DNA from: Bacillota bacterium
Lineage (GTDB): Bacteria; Bacillota_E; JAJZYS01; JAJYTV01
DNA length: 41,873 nt
Assembly (NCBI GenBank): GCA_021845645.1
Contig: JAJZVM010000030.1
Span: 1 to 41,873 of the forward strand
Direction of reading: 5' to 3'
Below the pieces are notes generated by a model that was given only the letters and a program-made list of their open reading frames with translations, searched no databases and had not been told where the DNA came from. This document shows positions 14,293 to 25,022 of this stretch, in pieces (the stretch's first letter is position 1; each line of letters starts with the position of its first letter). The translations under genes were made by a program, and so were the position numbers.

Positions 14293-15840
14293 TCAGATGC
14301 GCTCAGCGACGCACTTCATCTGGGTGAACAGGAGGAGGTAGTCCGGGCTGCCGGTCTTGGAATCGGTGCCGGACATGTTGAAGCCGCCGAACGGGTGCGC
14401 GCCGACCACGGCGCCGGTGCACTTGCGGTTCAGGTAGAGGTTGCCGACGTGGAAGTCGAGGCGGGCCCGCTCGAGGCGCTCGCGTTCCGTCGAGTAGAGG
14501 GAGCCGGTGAGGCCGAACTCGGTGCCGTTCGCGATCTCGATCGCCTGGTCGTAGTCGCGTGCGCGGATCATCGAGAGCACAGGTCCGAAGATCTCCTCCT
14601 GCGCCAGTTCGGAGTCCGGGGCCACGTCGCCGAACACGGTCGGGGCGATGAAGTGGCCCCCGTCCCCTGCCTTCTCGCCGCCCGCGAGAAGCTTCGCGGT
14701 GCTCTTGCCCTTCTCGATGTAGCCGAGGATCTTGGTCTCGGAGCCCTGGTCGATCACCGGGCCGACCGCGTTCGCCGGATCCATCGCCATGCCGAGCGTC
14801 AACTTCTTGGTGCGCTCCGCTACGAGCCGCGCCACCTCGTCGTAGACCGCGTCGACCACGATTGCGCGCGAGCAGGCCGAGCACTTCTGGCCCTGGAAGC
14901 CGAACGCCGAGGTGACGATGTCGGCCGCGGCCTGCTCGAGGTCCGCCGTCTCGTCCACGACGATGGCGTCCTTGCCACCCATCTCGGCGACGACGCGCTT
15001 GATCCAGAGCTGGCCCTGCTGGTGCTTCGCCGCGAGCTCGTTGATGTGCAGGCCGACCTCGCGCGAGCCGGTGAAGCTGATGAAGCGCGTGCGCGGGTGC
15101 CCTACCATGTAATCGCCGATGTCCCGGCTGTCGCCGGGAACGAAGTTGACGACGCCCTTGGGCAGGCCGCTCTGCTCCAGGAGGTTCACGAACCAGGCGC
15201 CGATCACCGGTGTCACGCTCGACGGCTTCAGCAGCACGGTGTTGCCCGCCACGATCGCCCCTGTGGTCATGCCGCAGAGAATGGCGAGCGGGAAGTTCCA
15301 GGGCGGGATGATGACGCCGACGCCGAGCGGGATGTAGAAGGACTCGTCCTCCTCGCCCGGCAGGTTGATCGTCGGCACCGGCTGCGCCAGGCGCACCGCC
15401 TGGCGGGCGTAATATTCCATGAAATCGATGGCTTCCGCGACGTCCCCGTCCGCCTCCGGCCACGTCTTGCCCGCCTCGTAGATCTCGAGCGCGGTGAAGA
15501 GGGCCTTCTGGCGGCGCAGTTCGGCGGCCGCCTTCAAAAGTACCCTGGCGCGGAAGGCCGCGCCGGCGCGGCTCCAGGTCTTGAAGGCCTGCTCCGCCGC
15601 CGCGATGGCGTCCTCGACGTCCTGCCTGGTCGCCTTCGAGACGGTGCCGACCGTCTCGTCGAGACGCGAGGGGTTGTAGGAACGCAGGCGGTTGTCGCGC
15701 TCGCGGCGCTCGCCGCCCACCACGATCGGATAGTGGCGGCCAAGCTCAGCGCCGACCTCTTTCAAGGCCGCCTCGAGGGTCGCCCGGTTCGCGGGATTCT
15801 GGAAGTCGACAAGCGGTTCGGGACGGTAGGAATCGATCAC
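14293..15840 (-). CDS. rocA: L-glutamate gamma-semialdehyde (1-pyrroline-5-carboxylate) dehydrogenase
   Basis: Oxidises glutamate semialdehyde, derived from proline, arginine or ornithine, to glutamate with NAD+. The 515-residue length and the N-terminal block ([16 protein letters not shown], then [11 protein letters not shown]) are those of the monofunctional RocA/PruA type rather than generic aldehyde dehydrogenases. Catalytic residues in order: Asn182 in [11 protein letters not shown], Glu286 in [13 protein letters not shown], Cys320 in [13 protein letters not shown], plus the EEIFGPVL and [16 protein letters not shown] motifs near the end. GTG start; a GGGAGG lies rather far (about 18 bases) upstream, so initiation may be weak. 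No proline dehydrogenase gene is in the window. The gene is divergent from the NADH dehydrogenase gene, with about 180 bases between. Confidence 0.93.
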   Translation of the reverse strand: MIDSYRPEPLVDFQNPANRATLEAALKEVGAELGRHYPIVVGGERRERDNRLRSYNPSRLDETVGTVSKATRQDVEDAIAAAEQAFKTWSRAGAAFRARVLLKAAAELRRQKALFTALEIYEAGKTWPEADGDVAEAIDFMEYYARQAVRLAQPVPTINLPGEEDESFYIPLGVGVIIPPWNFPLAILCGMTTGAIVAGNTVLLKPSSVTPVIGAWFVNLLEQSGLPKGVVNFVPGDSRDIGDYMVGHPRTRFISFTGSREVGLHINELAAKHQQGQLWIKRVVAEMGGKDAIVVDETADLEQAAADIVTSAFGFQGQKCSACSRAIVVDAVYDEVARLVAERTKKLTLGMAMDPANAVGPVIDQGSETKILGYIEKGKSTAKLLAGGEKAGDGGHFIAPTVFGDVAPDSELAQEEIFGPVLSMIRARDYDQAIEIANGTEFGLTGSLYSTERERLERARLDFHVGNLYLNRKCTGAVVGAHPFGGFNMSGTDSKTGSPDYLLLFTQMKCVAERI

Positions 15841-16010
15841 GTATTACGCCGACCTGCCTCCCTGTGGCCCATGGCCACGGTCGGCTCGCCTGCCCTTCTT
15901 CTGGATTGCCTTGCTTGGCCAGACTGGAGGCAATTGCCGTAGGACATTGTACCATGCGCGACCGGGCTTGGCCGAATGAGGGAAGGCGGCGCGCCTCATG
16001 TTAAGCCGAC

Positions 16011-16016
16011 GGGAGG
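16011..16016 (+). promoter_or_regulatory. Ribosome-binding site that decides the NADH dehydrogenase start
   Basis: GGGAGG lies 8 bases before ATG 16025. The in-frame ATG at 15998 has no comparable site, and starting at 16025 places the Rossmann motif directly at the N-terminus, as is usual for the family. Confidence 0.7.
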
Positions 16017-16024
16017 CGGTTCGG

Positions 16025-17221
16025 ATGCGGCGGCTGGTCATTCTTGGCGCTGGATACGCCGGCGTGCGCGCGGCGCAGACTCTGACGGCGCGGCTCGAGG
16101 AGCTGGAGGTCTTGCTGATCGATCGCCACCGGGGCCACGAGATCCTGAGCGAGATGTACAAGGTGGCGGCCGGGCACCGCGAGCCTGCTCGCGTCGAGAT
16201 ACCTTTCCACCGCCTGCTGCCGCACCACCGCCACCTGAGCATCGTGCAAGCGGACATCGAGCGCCTCGACTGGCGCCGGCGGGAAGTGCTGACGAGCCGG
16301 GGTGCGATCGCCTACGAGAGCTTGCTCGTCTGCCTCGGCGCGACACCGGAGTACGACGCCGTCCCGGGCGCCAGGGAGCACGCCCTGACCCTGCAGTACC
16401 TCGACTCGGCCGTGCGCGTGCGGCGTCGCCTGGAACGTCTCGTCCGCCGCGGCGGCGGGCATGTGGTCATCGTCGGCGGCGGCCTCACCGGCGTCGAGCT
16501 GGCGAGCGAGATCGCGAGCGGCCATCCCGGCCGGTTCCGCCTGACGCTGGCGCAGGCGGCGGACTCCATCCTGCCGGACGAGGACCCGGAGCTTGCGGCG
16601 TATGCCGAAGAGGTGCTCGAGCGGGCCGACATCGACGTGCGACGCGGCGAGAGCGTGCGGCGCGTCGGGGAGCGCGGCGTGCAGCTCAGTTCGGGCGCCC
16701 TGTTGCCGGCCGATCTCGTGATCTGGACCGGAGGCGTGAAGGGCAACCCCCTGCCGAAGGAGGCGGGCCTGCCGGTGGACGAGCGCGGCCGCCTGCGGGT
16801 GCTCGGGACGCTCGAGGTGGACGGCTGCCCCGGCATCTTCGCGGCCGGCGATGTCGCGGCCGTACCCGGCTCCGACGGTCACGCCCTGCCGCCCACGGCG
16901 CAGTTGGCCGTGCAGGAGGGTGTCAGGGCGGCGCGCAACATCGAGCGGGCCATGCGGGGGCGGGAGCTCCAGCCTTTTCGCCCACGCATCCTCGGCATGA
17001 CGGCCTCGCTCGGAAGAGGACGCGGCATCGCCCACCTCGGCCACCTTCGTCTCAAGGGGCGGCCAGGCCAGATCGTGCACGAGCTGGCTCTCCTGCGCTA
17101 TCTCTACGGCATCGGCGGCCTCGGCCTCCTTCGCCGCGAAGACTATCTGAGCTGGACCAGCCCGCCCGCCGTGACGCCGCCCGCCAAGGCGCGGGACGAC
17201 CGCAAGCGGTCGGAGGCCTGA
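16025..17221 (+). CDS. Type II NADH dehydrogenase (NDH-2-like FAD oxidoreductase)
   Basis: Single-subunit, non-proton-pumping NADH:quinone oxidoreductase acting at the cytoplasmic face of the membrane. 398 residues. The FAD-binding Rossmann motif LGAGYAG starts at residue 7, a second NAD-binding glycine motif (VIVGGGLTGVELASEI) lies near residue 148, and the third FAD motif is CPGIFAAGDVAAVPG. The quinone-site motif AQxAxQ typical of NDH-2 is present as AQLAVQ. The C-terminal part (RGIAHLGHLRLKGRPGQIVHELALLRYL) matches the membrane-associating region of the family. The start is chosen from the site at 16011-16016. The gene converges on nuoH with only 4 bases between the stops and no terminator in between. 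Placed beside complex I, it could serve as its bypass; a related flavin reductase is the main alternative. Confidence 0.86.
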   Translation: MRRLVILGAGYAGVRAAQTLTARLEELEVLLIDRHRGHEILSEMYKVAAGHREPARVEIPFHRLLPHHRHLSIVQADIERLDWRRREVLTSRGAIAYESLLVCLGATPEYDAVPGAREHALTLQYLDSAVRVRRRLERLVRRGGGHVVIVGGGLTGVELASEIASGHPGRFRLTLAQAADSILPDEDPELAAYAEEVLERADIDVRRGESVRRVGERGVQLSSGALLPADLVIWTGGVKGNPLPKEAGLPVDERGRLRVLGTLEVDGCPGIFAAGDVAAVPGSDGHALPPTAQLAVQEGVRAARNIERAMRGRELQPFRPRILGMTASLGRGRGIAHLGHLRLKGRPGQIVHELALLRYLYGIGGLGLLRREDYLSWTSPPAVTPPAKARDDRKRSEA

Positions 17222-17225
17222 GGCA

Positions 17226-18206
17226 TTACGCCCGTACAGCCACCCAGACGGCCGTCGCGAGGGTGTTGAGGAGGGCCGTCGGCAGCAGCACCTTCCAGCC
17301 GAAGGCCATCAGTCGGTCGTAGCGCAGCCGCGGCAGCGTCGCGCGCAGCCAGATGAAAAAGTACATGAAGAACGCCACCTTGATCAGGAACCAGAGCTCG
17401 GGCGGCAGGAGAGGCCCGTGCCAGCCGCCCAGGAAGAGCGTCGTCGCGAGCGCGGACACGGTGATCATGTTGATGTACTCCGCCATCATGTACATCGCCC
17501 ACTTGAGGCCCGTGTACTCGGTGTGGTAGCCCGCGACCAGCTCGTTCTCGGCCTCCGGCAGGTCGAAGGGCGTGCGGTTCGTCTCCGCGACCATCGTGAT
17601 CACGTAGATGATGAACCCCAGGATCTGCGGCACGATGAACCAGAGGTGGTACTGGCGCTGCACGATGGTGTTGAGGTCCGCCGATCCTGCCGCGATCAGC
17701 ACCCCCGTCACCGCCAGCCCCATGGCGAGCTCGTAGGAGATGATCTGGGCCGTGGAGCGCAGCCCGCCGAGCAGGCTGTATTTGTTCGCGGACGCCCAGC
17801 CGCCGAGGATGAGGCCGTAGACGCCCAGCGAGGTCACGGCGAACACGAAGAGGATGCCAATGTTGGGCGCCGCGATCTGCATGGCGACCCTTTGGCCGAA
17901 GATGTGGATCGGCGGTCCCCAGGGGATCACCGCGAAGGCAATCAGGGCGGCGGTCAGCGACACGAAGGGCGCGAGGAGATAGATCTTGCGGTCCGCGGCC
18001 TTCGGGATGATCTCCTCCTTTAGGGCCAGCTTGAGGCCATCGGCCATGAATTGCATCACGCCGCCGGGACCGAGCCGGTTCGGCCCGGGCCGGAACTGGA
18101 AGCGCGCCAGCACCTTGCGTTCGAGCCAGGTCATGATGCCGAAGGCGGAAAGCAGCAGCACGGCCGTGATCAGGCTCTTCACGATCAGGATCGCCAGGAG
18201 CAGCAC
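17226..18206 (-). CDS. nuoH: NADH-quinone oxidoreductase subunit H
   Basis: Membrane subunit of complex I that forms the quinone entry chamber and connects the peripheral arm to the pump modules. 326 residues, eight or nine helices. Conserved stretches seen: LERKVLARFQFRPGPNRLGP near residue 28, GGVMQFMADGLKLALKEE, YELAMGLAV, and the acidic loop ETNRTPFDLPEAENELVAGY near 205-225, followed by YMMAEYINM. GTG start, one base after the nuoG stop. This is the last gene of the operon: the next gene is on the opposite strand, so nuoI, which normally follows nuoH, is absent here. Confidence 0.95.
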   Translation of the reverse strand: MLLLAILIVKSLITAVLLLSAFGIMTWLERKVLARFQFRPGPNRLGPGGVMQFMADGLKLALKEEIIPKAADRKIYLLAPFVSLTAALIAFAVIPWGPPIHIFGQRVAMQIAAPNIGILFVFAVTSLGVYGLILGGWASANKYSLLGGLRSTAQIISYELAMGLAVTGVLIAAGSADLNTIVQRQYHLWFIVPQILGFIIYVITMVAETNRTPFDLPEAENELVAGYHTEYTGLKWAMYMMAEYINMITVSALATTLFLGGWHGPLLPPELWFLIKVAFFMYFFIWLRATLPRLRYDRLMAFGWKVLLPTALLNTLATAVWVAVRA

Positions 18207-18207
18207 C

Positions 18208-20381
18208 CTACTTCACCTTCCCCACGAGCCCGGGGCCGGCGGCCAGCCGGTCGACCGCCTTGCCGGCACCTTCGAGACCGATGCGCCACATGACGCTGCC
18301 CGCTGGGAGCTCGGGCGAGATGCCCACCTCGGCCTTGCCGGGCTCAAGATCGAGGATGTGCCCTTCCCTCAAAGCCAGGGCCTCGGCGCGGTCCGGCGCC
18401 AGGAAGACCCTTGGCGGCGGCACGATCGCCTGGACGAGGGGATCCGGCAGGACGCCCTTGTGGAAGATGCTCGCCCCGACGATGACGCCGGGTGGCTCCA
18501 CGTAGCCGCCGTGCGGCGGCGGGCCGCCGGTGCGGCGGTCGGCGGCGAAGAGATCCGGCAGGTCGCGCCGGACCGCCTCCAGGACATGATCGTAGTCCCA
18601 CTCGTAGTCGAGCAGATGGGCGAAGAGCCGCCAGTCCTCCCAGACCTCGCCGGGGCGCGAGGCGCCGGCGAAGTAGCGCTGCGCGCGGCCCTCCATGTTG
18701 ACGAAGTGTCCGTCCGCCTCCACCCAGGCCGCAAGCGGCAGCACGACGTCGGCCTCTACCGTTAGGTCGCTCTGCAAAAACCCGGCCACGGCGAGGAAGG
18801 GCACGCGGCTGAGGGCCGCCTGCAGCAGTGCCTGGTCCGGGAAGTCGCGCCGGTCCTGCGCAACCAGCAGCAGGCCGTCGAGCTCGCCCTGGGCGGCAGC
18901 CTCCAGCATGCCGCGGGTGTCGAGTCCCGACGGCCCCGGCACAAGGCCGGCCGCCTCGGCGCCGTACGAGTTGCCGAGACTGCCGACGACCATCGCGTAG
19001 GTGTCGCCGGGGCGCCGGCGCTGGGCTTCGGCGATCGCGTCGCCGATCTCGCGCCCTCGGCCGTTCCAGAGGATCAGCACCTTCCCCGCGTGCAGGAAGG
19101 TCTCCCCGAACTCGCCTCCGCCCCGCACGAGGTCGAGCAGGGCCTTCGCCACGTCCTGGGTCTCGATGTCGTCGTGCGGCATGTCGAGCAGGCCCTTGCG
19201 CCTCGAGATGCCGACGAGCTTGTGTCCGGCCTCGACGGAGTGGCGCAGGCGGATGGCGAGCACCGGCGCCTCCTGCAGCAGATCGACCTCCAGCGCGAGG
19301 ATGAGGTCCGCGTGGTCGATGTCGCCGATGCGCCCGACCTGGCCTGGGGGGATTGCAGCCGTCAGCGGCTGGACGCGGTGGTCGACATGGTCCGTGCCGA
19401 CCCCTTCGCGCAGCCAGCGGCGCAGCAGATACTGCGCCTCGAGCGAGATGCGGGCGCCCCCGAGGGCGCCGACCGTCCCCGTGAGACCCTTCCTGAGCGC
19501 GGCGATGGCCTCCGGCCAGTCGGCGGGTCCCAGCTGCCCGCCCCGGCGCACCAGCGGTCGCGTCAGGCGTGGGCCCTGGTGCACAAAGCCGTAGCCGTAG
19601 CGGCCGCGATCGCAGAGCCAGGCCCAGTTGACGTCGTCGCTGTCCCGGGACTGGATCCGGAGAACGTCGCCGTGGCGCAGCGAGAGCGACATATGGCAGC
19701 CGACGGGGCAGTGCGGGCAGATGGAATCGACCATGTCGAGGTCCCAGGGCCGGGCCTTGAAGCGGTACGGGCGTGACGTCAAGGCCCCGACCGGGCAGAT
19801 CTGGACCGTGTTGCCGGCGAAGATCGAGTCGAACGTGCGCCCCTCGGCAACGTCGACCACCGTGTCGTTGCCGCGTTCGTGCAGGGTGAGCGCGGGGTCG
19901 CCCACCTCCTCGCGCATGAAGCGGATGCAGCGCAGGCAGAGGATGCAGCGCTCCTGGTCGAGCTCCACCATCGGGCCGAGCTCCGTCGCCTTCTTGAGGT
20001 GGCGCTTCGGCTCGGCGAAGCTGGACTCGTTCGAGCCGTAGCGCATGGCGTTGTCCTGCAGCTCGCACTCGCCGCCCGCGTCGCAGATCGGGCAGTCCAG
20101 CGGATGCGTGCTCAGCAGGAAGTCCATGACGCCTTCGTGGGACTGCAGCACGTCGTCCGTGTCGGTACGCACCACCATGCCTTCGGCGACCGGCGTGGTG
20201 CAGGCCGGCACGAGCTTCGGCATCTTGTCGACGCGCACGAGGCACATGCGACAGGCGCCGACCGGGGCAAGCCGCGGATGGTAGCAGAAGACCGGGATCT
20301 CGATTCCCGCCTGCCTGGCCGCGTTGAGGATCAGGGTGCCGGGCTCCACCTGAACGTGGCGGCCGTCGATCGTCAGGGAGA

Positions 20382-20385
<4 letters not shown>
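18208..20385 (-). CDS. nuoG: NADH-quinone oxidoreductase subunit G
   Basis: Largest subunit of the NADH-oxidising arm, carrying an electron relay of iron-sulfur clusters. GTG at 20385 overlaps the nuoF stop by 4 bases (GTGA) and has GAGGAGG 5-6 bases upstream; 725 residues. Clusters by sequence: 2Fe-2S N1b C34-C45-C48-C62; N5 H94-C98-C101-C107; N4 C147-C150-C153-C197; and N7 C223-C226-C230-C258 with the spacing CX2CX3CX27C seen in Escherichia coli and Thermus. The second half is the molybdopterin-oxidoreductase-like domain without cofactor, as usual. The overlap-based start removes a long upstream frame that is antisense-like and belongs to nuoF. All subunit hallmarks are intact. Confidence 0.95.
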
Positions 20386-21654
<1,269 letters not shown>

Positions 21655-21662
<8 letters not shown>

Positions 21663-22137
21663 GCCGAGCCACCCCCCGCCGGTGCTCGGCGATCAGCCGC
21701 CCGAGCTCCTCTTCGGTCGCCCGCGGCCGGTAGGCGAGGTTGACCTGCACCACCGGCGCGTCCTTGCAGAGCGCCAAGCACTCGACCTCCTCGACGGTGA
21801 AGAGCCCGTCGTCGGTCGTGCCGCCGCGCTCCACCCCCAGTTCCTCGTAGAGGAAGCGCGCCAGCTGGTCGGCGCCGTTGAGGTGGCAACTAAGGCCGCG
21901 GCAGACCTGGATGAGATACGTGCCGGTCGGCTGGCGGTGGAAGAGCGTGTAGAACGAGAGCACGGCCTCCACGTAGGCGGCGGTGACGCCCATCAGGCCG
22001 GCGACCACCTCCACCTCCTCCTGCGGGATGTAGCCGAACTCGTCCTCCACGAGGTGCAGGATCGGGATCAGGGCCGACGATTTGCCGGGAAAGGCCGTCA
22101 GCAGGCTCTTCGCCTCCGCGAGGTGTTCCTCGTTCAT
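21655..22137 (-). CDS. nuoE: NADH-quinone oxidoreductase subunit E (2Fe-2S, thioredoxin-like)
   Basis: Carries the off-path 2Fe-2S cluster N1a next to FMN. 160 residues. Ligands are C79 and C84 (VCRGLSC) and C120 and C124 (VECLALCKDAP), with the usual thioredoxin-like fold and the N-terminal helical FGYIPQEEVEVVAGLMGV block. The spacing CX4C...CX3C is canonical, though the residues between the first pair (RGLS) differ from the common TSTP-like sequence. ATG start, 4-base overlap with nuoD (ATGA). Confidence 0.95.
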
Positions 22138-23351
22138 CGGTCCACCTCCCCGAGCACGATGTCGAGCGAGCCGATCGCGGCGACGATGTCGGCCAGCATG
22201 CCGCCCTTGATCATGGCCGGCAGGGCCTGCAGGTTGTAGAACGAGGGGCCGCGGATGTGGACGCGGTGGGGCCTCGACGATCCATCGCTGACGACGTAGC
22301 AGCCGAGCACGCCCTTCGGTCCCTCCACGGCGCTGAAGACGTCGCCAGGCGGGACCATGAAGCCTTCCGAGAAGAGCTTGAAGTGGTAGATCAGGGCTTC
22401 CATGCTCTGGCGGATCTCCGTCTTCTCGGGCGGGTAGATCTTCTCGTCGGCGACGCGCCAGGGACCGTCCGGCATGTTGTCCATGGCCTGGCGCACGATC
22501 TTGAGGCTCTCCGCCATCTCACGCATGCGTACCTTGTAACGGGCGTAGACGTCGCCCTCGGTCTCGGTGGGGACGTCGAAGTCGAAGTCCTCGTAGGACG
22601 AGTACGGGTTCGTCTTGCGCAGGTCGAACGGCACGCCGAGCGCCCGGATCAGCGGCCCGGTCCAGCCGTAGTCCAGCGCCTGCTCGAGGCTGATCCTGGC
22701 GGTGTGCTGCAAGCGCTCGATCCAGATCGGATTGCGGTCCAAGAGCTCGTGGTACTCCTCGAGCCAGTGCGGGAAGCCGTCCAGAAAGGCGTAGAGCTTC
22801 TCCGGGAAGCCCGGTGGCAGGTCCCCCATCAATCCCCCGACGCGGAAGTAGCTCGGGTTCATGCGGTAGCCCGCGGCCATCTCGTTGAGGTCCAGGATCA
22901 GCTCGCGCTGCTGCATGGTGTAGAAGAAGGGCGACATCGCGCCCATGTCCATGGCGCTCGTACCGAGCCAGACGAGGTGGCTCGCGATGCGCGAGAGCTC
23001 CGCGAACAGCACGCGGATGTACTGCGTGCGCTTCGGCACCTCGATGCCGAGGAGCTTCTCCACCCCGAGCACCCAGCAGAGGTTGTTGATGATCGGCGAG
23101 ACGTAGTCCGCCCGCGGCGCCAGCATGCAGCCCTGCTGGTACATGAGGTCCTCGAAGGTCTTCTCGATGCCGGTGTGGAGGTAGCCGATGACCGGCTCGC
23201 TGCGCACCACCTGCTCGCCGTCGAGCTCCACCTTGACCCGCAACACGCCGTGGGTGCTGGGGTGCTGCGGGCCGAGGTTCAGCACCATGTTGCCGCCACG
23301 GCCCGGCTCCGCGTCCATCTGGCTGGCGATCTGCTCCTGGGTGTAGGCCAT
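22134..23351 (-). CDS. nuoD: NADH-quinone oxidoreductase subunit D
   Basis: 49-kDa-type subunit forming the quinone-reduction site with NuoB. 405 residues. The loop GPQHPSTHGVLR holds His34, and PRADYVS holds Tyr83; these correspond to His38 and Tyr87 of the Thermus enzyme, which bind the quinone head group. Further signatures: PVIGYLHTGIEKTFE, MDMGAMSPFFY, FRVGGLMGDLPPGF, and the C-terminal GSLDIVLGEVDR. ATG with AAGGAGGGG in the 15-base gap after nuoC, the only clear gap inside the operon. It is separate from NuoC, unlike the fused form of Escherichia coli. Confidence 0.96.
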   Translation of the reverse strand: MAYTQEQIASQMDAEPGRGGNMVLNLGPQHPSTHGVLRVKVELDGEQVVRSEPVIGYLHTGIEKTFEDLMYQQGCMLAPRADYVSPIINNLCWVLGVEKLLGIEVPKRTQYIRVLFAELSRIASHLVWLGTSAMDMGAMSPFFYTMQQRELILDLNEMAAGYRMNPSYFRVGGLMGDLPPGFPEKLYAFLDGFPHWLEEYHELLDRNPIWIERLQHTARISLEQALDYGWTGPLIRALGVPFDLRKTNPYSSYEDFDFDVPTETEGDVYARYKVRMREMAESLKIVRQAMDNMPDGPWRVADEKIYPPEKTEIRQSMEALIYHFKLFSEGFMVPPGDVFSAVEGPKGVLGCYVVSDGSSRPHRVHIRGPSFYNLQALPAMIKGGMLADIVAAIGSLDIVLGEVDR

Positions 23352-23366
23352 CTGCTCTCCCCTCCT

Positions 23367-23830
23367 TCACTCGCGCACGAGCGGCGGCAACGGACCGAGC
23401 CCCGTCAGCGGATAGCCCTTGCGCAGCGGGTGGCCGATCCAGTCGTCGGGCATCATGATGCGCCTGAGGTCCGGATGGCCCGAGAACCTGACACCGAACA
23501 GGTCGTAGATCTCGCGTTCCGCCCAGTTCGCCGCCGAGAAGAGCCCGGTCAGGCTGGGCAGCTCCGGCTCCTCCCCGCCGACCTGCACGACCAGGCGCAC
23601 GAGGTCGTGCAGCTGCAGGTGGTAAAGGTGGTAGACGACATCGAAACGCGGGTCGCGCTCGAGACGGTCCACCCCGGTGATGTCGAGCAGGATGGAAAAG
23701 CCGTGCTCCTTGAGAAAGCGCACGACGTCGACGATGTCGTCCTTCGGCAGGGTGAGCACCGTCTGGCCGATGTGTTGCGCCACCGCCACCTTCTCGCCGA
23801 AGGCCTCGCGCAGGGCGTCGAGGATCTCGC

Positions 23831-23834
<4 letters not shown>
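23367..23834 (-). CDS. nuoC: NADH-quinone oxidoreductase subunit C
   Basis: 30-kDa-type structural subunit of the connecting module. 155 residues. Signature region: [22 protein letters not shown], then [41 protein letters not shown] at the C-terminus, all conserved. ATG at 23834 overlaps the nuoB stop by 4 bases (ATGA). The upstream part of the same open frame is a shadow of nuoB. Confidence 0.95.
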
Positions 23835-24327
<493 letters not shown>

Positions 24328-24340
<13 letters not shown>

Positions 24341-24687
24341 TGGAACCCACCCCGCTTCCAGACGTAGGCGTAACCGGTCGCCAGCACGATCACGAACAGC
24401 ACCATCTCGCTCAGACCGAAGGTGGCCATCCGCCTCAGGAGGATCGCCCAGGGATAGAACGATACCGCCTCGACGTCGAAGATCATGAACAGCATCGCGA
24501 CCAGGTAGAACTTGACCGAGAAGCGTGGTCCGACCGTGCTCTCGGGCGTGATGCCGCATTCGTAGGTCTCGAGCTTCTTCTCGGTCGGGTGTCTGGGTCC
24601 CAAGAGGCGCGATAGGCCGAGCACGCCTGTGGCGATGAGGAGGGCGATCGCGATATAGATGACGAGCGGGAAGTATTGCGCGAGCAT
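24328..24687 (-). CDS. nuoA: NADH-quinone oxidoreductase subunit A
   Basis: Small membrane subunit at the quinone chamber. 119 residues with three helices; [20 protein letters not shown] (the conserved loop with its cysteine) and [14 protein letters not shown] near residue 68 are diagnostic. ATG start with AGGAG about 8 bases upstream. First gene of the nuoABCDEFGH transcript. Confidence 0.96.
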
Positions 24688-25022
24688 AAGCCCACTCCTG
24701 AACCGTGCTTGGTCGGGGACGCTCCCTCGAACCTGCGGTCCCCGCCGTTGCGCATCCGCGCCGCCCTGGGGCGGCCGGCCGCGTCACGCGACAGGATACC
24801 CAATGCGGACCCCTGTATCACGGGCCACGCGTGGGGCTGGACGGCATGGCCAGCGGAGTCTGGCAAATGGGGAAAGCTCGCCCGGCCAATTCCAGAAGCA
24901 GGCGACGCCACAAGAGCCTTCGGACGTCCTCGATTTCGGCGCCTTGACGGCGCGCATACTAATCCGGCCTGCCATGGGCTCAGGCCCGAGGCCGCCGGGA
25001 GGATGGCGAAGGAGGTTCCGAG
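24688..25022 (-). promoter_or_regulatory. Divergent control region between nuoA and the helicase gene
   Basis: 335 bases without a gene. It must hold the promoters of the nuo operon (minus) and the helicase gene (plus). I see no convincing sigma-A pair: TTGACG at 24944-24949 lacks a -10 at proper distance. Structures present are a 7-bp stem with a 17-base loop (24714-24720 with 24738-24744) in the probable nuo leader, and a perfect 10-base palindrome CCACGCGTGG at 24825-24834 that could be an operator. The helicase ribosome-binding site AAGGAGG ends the region. Confidence 0.45.

Noticed and set aside
13867..15942. 691-codon plus-strand frame antisense to the P5C dehydrogenase and acyl-CoA synthetase genes
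   Set aside because: Shadow frame; catalytic residues and start signals are all on the minus strand.
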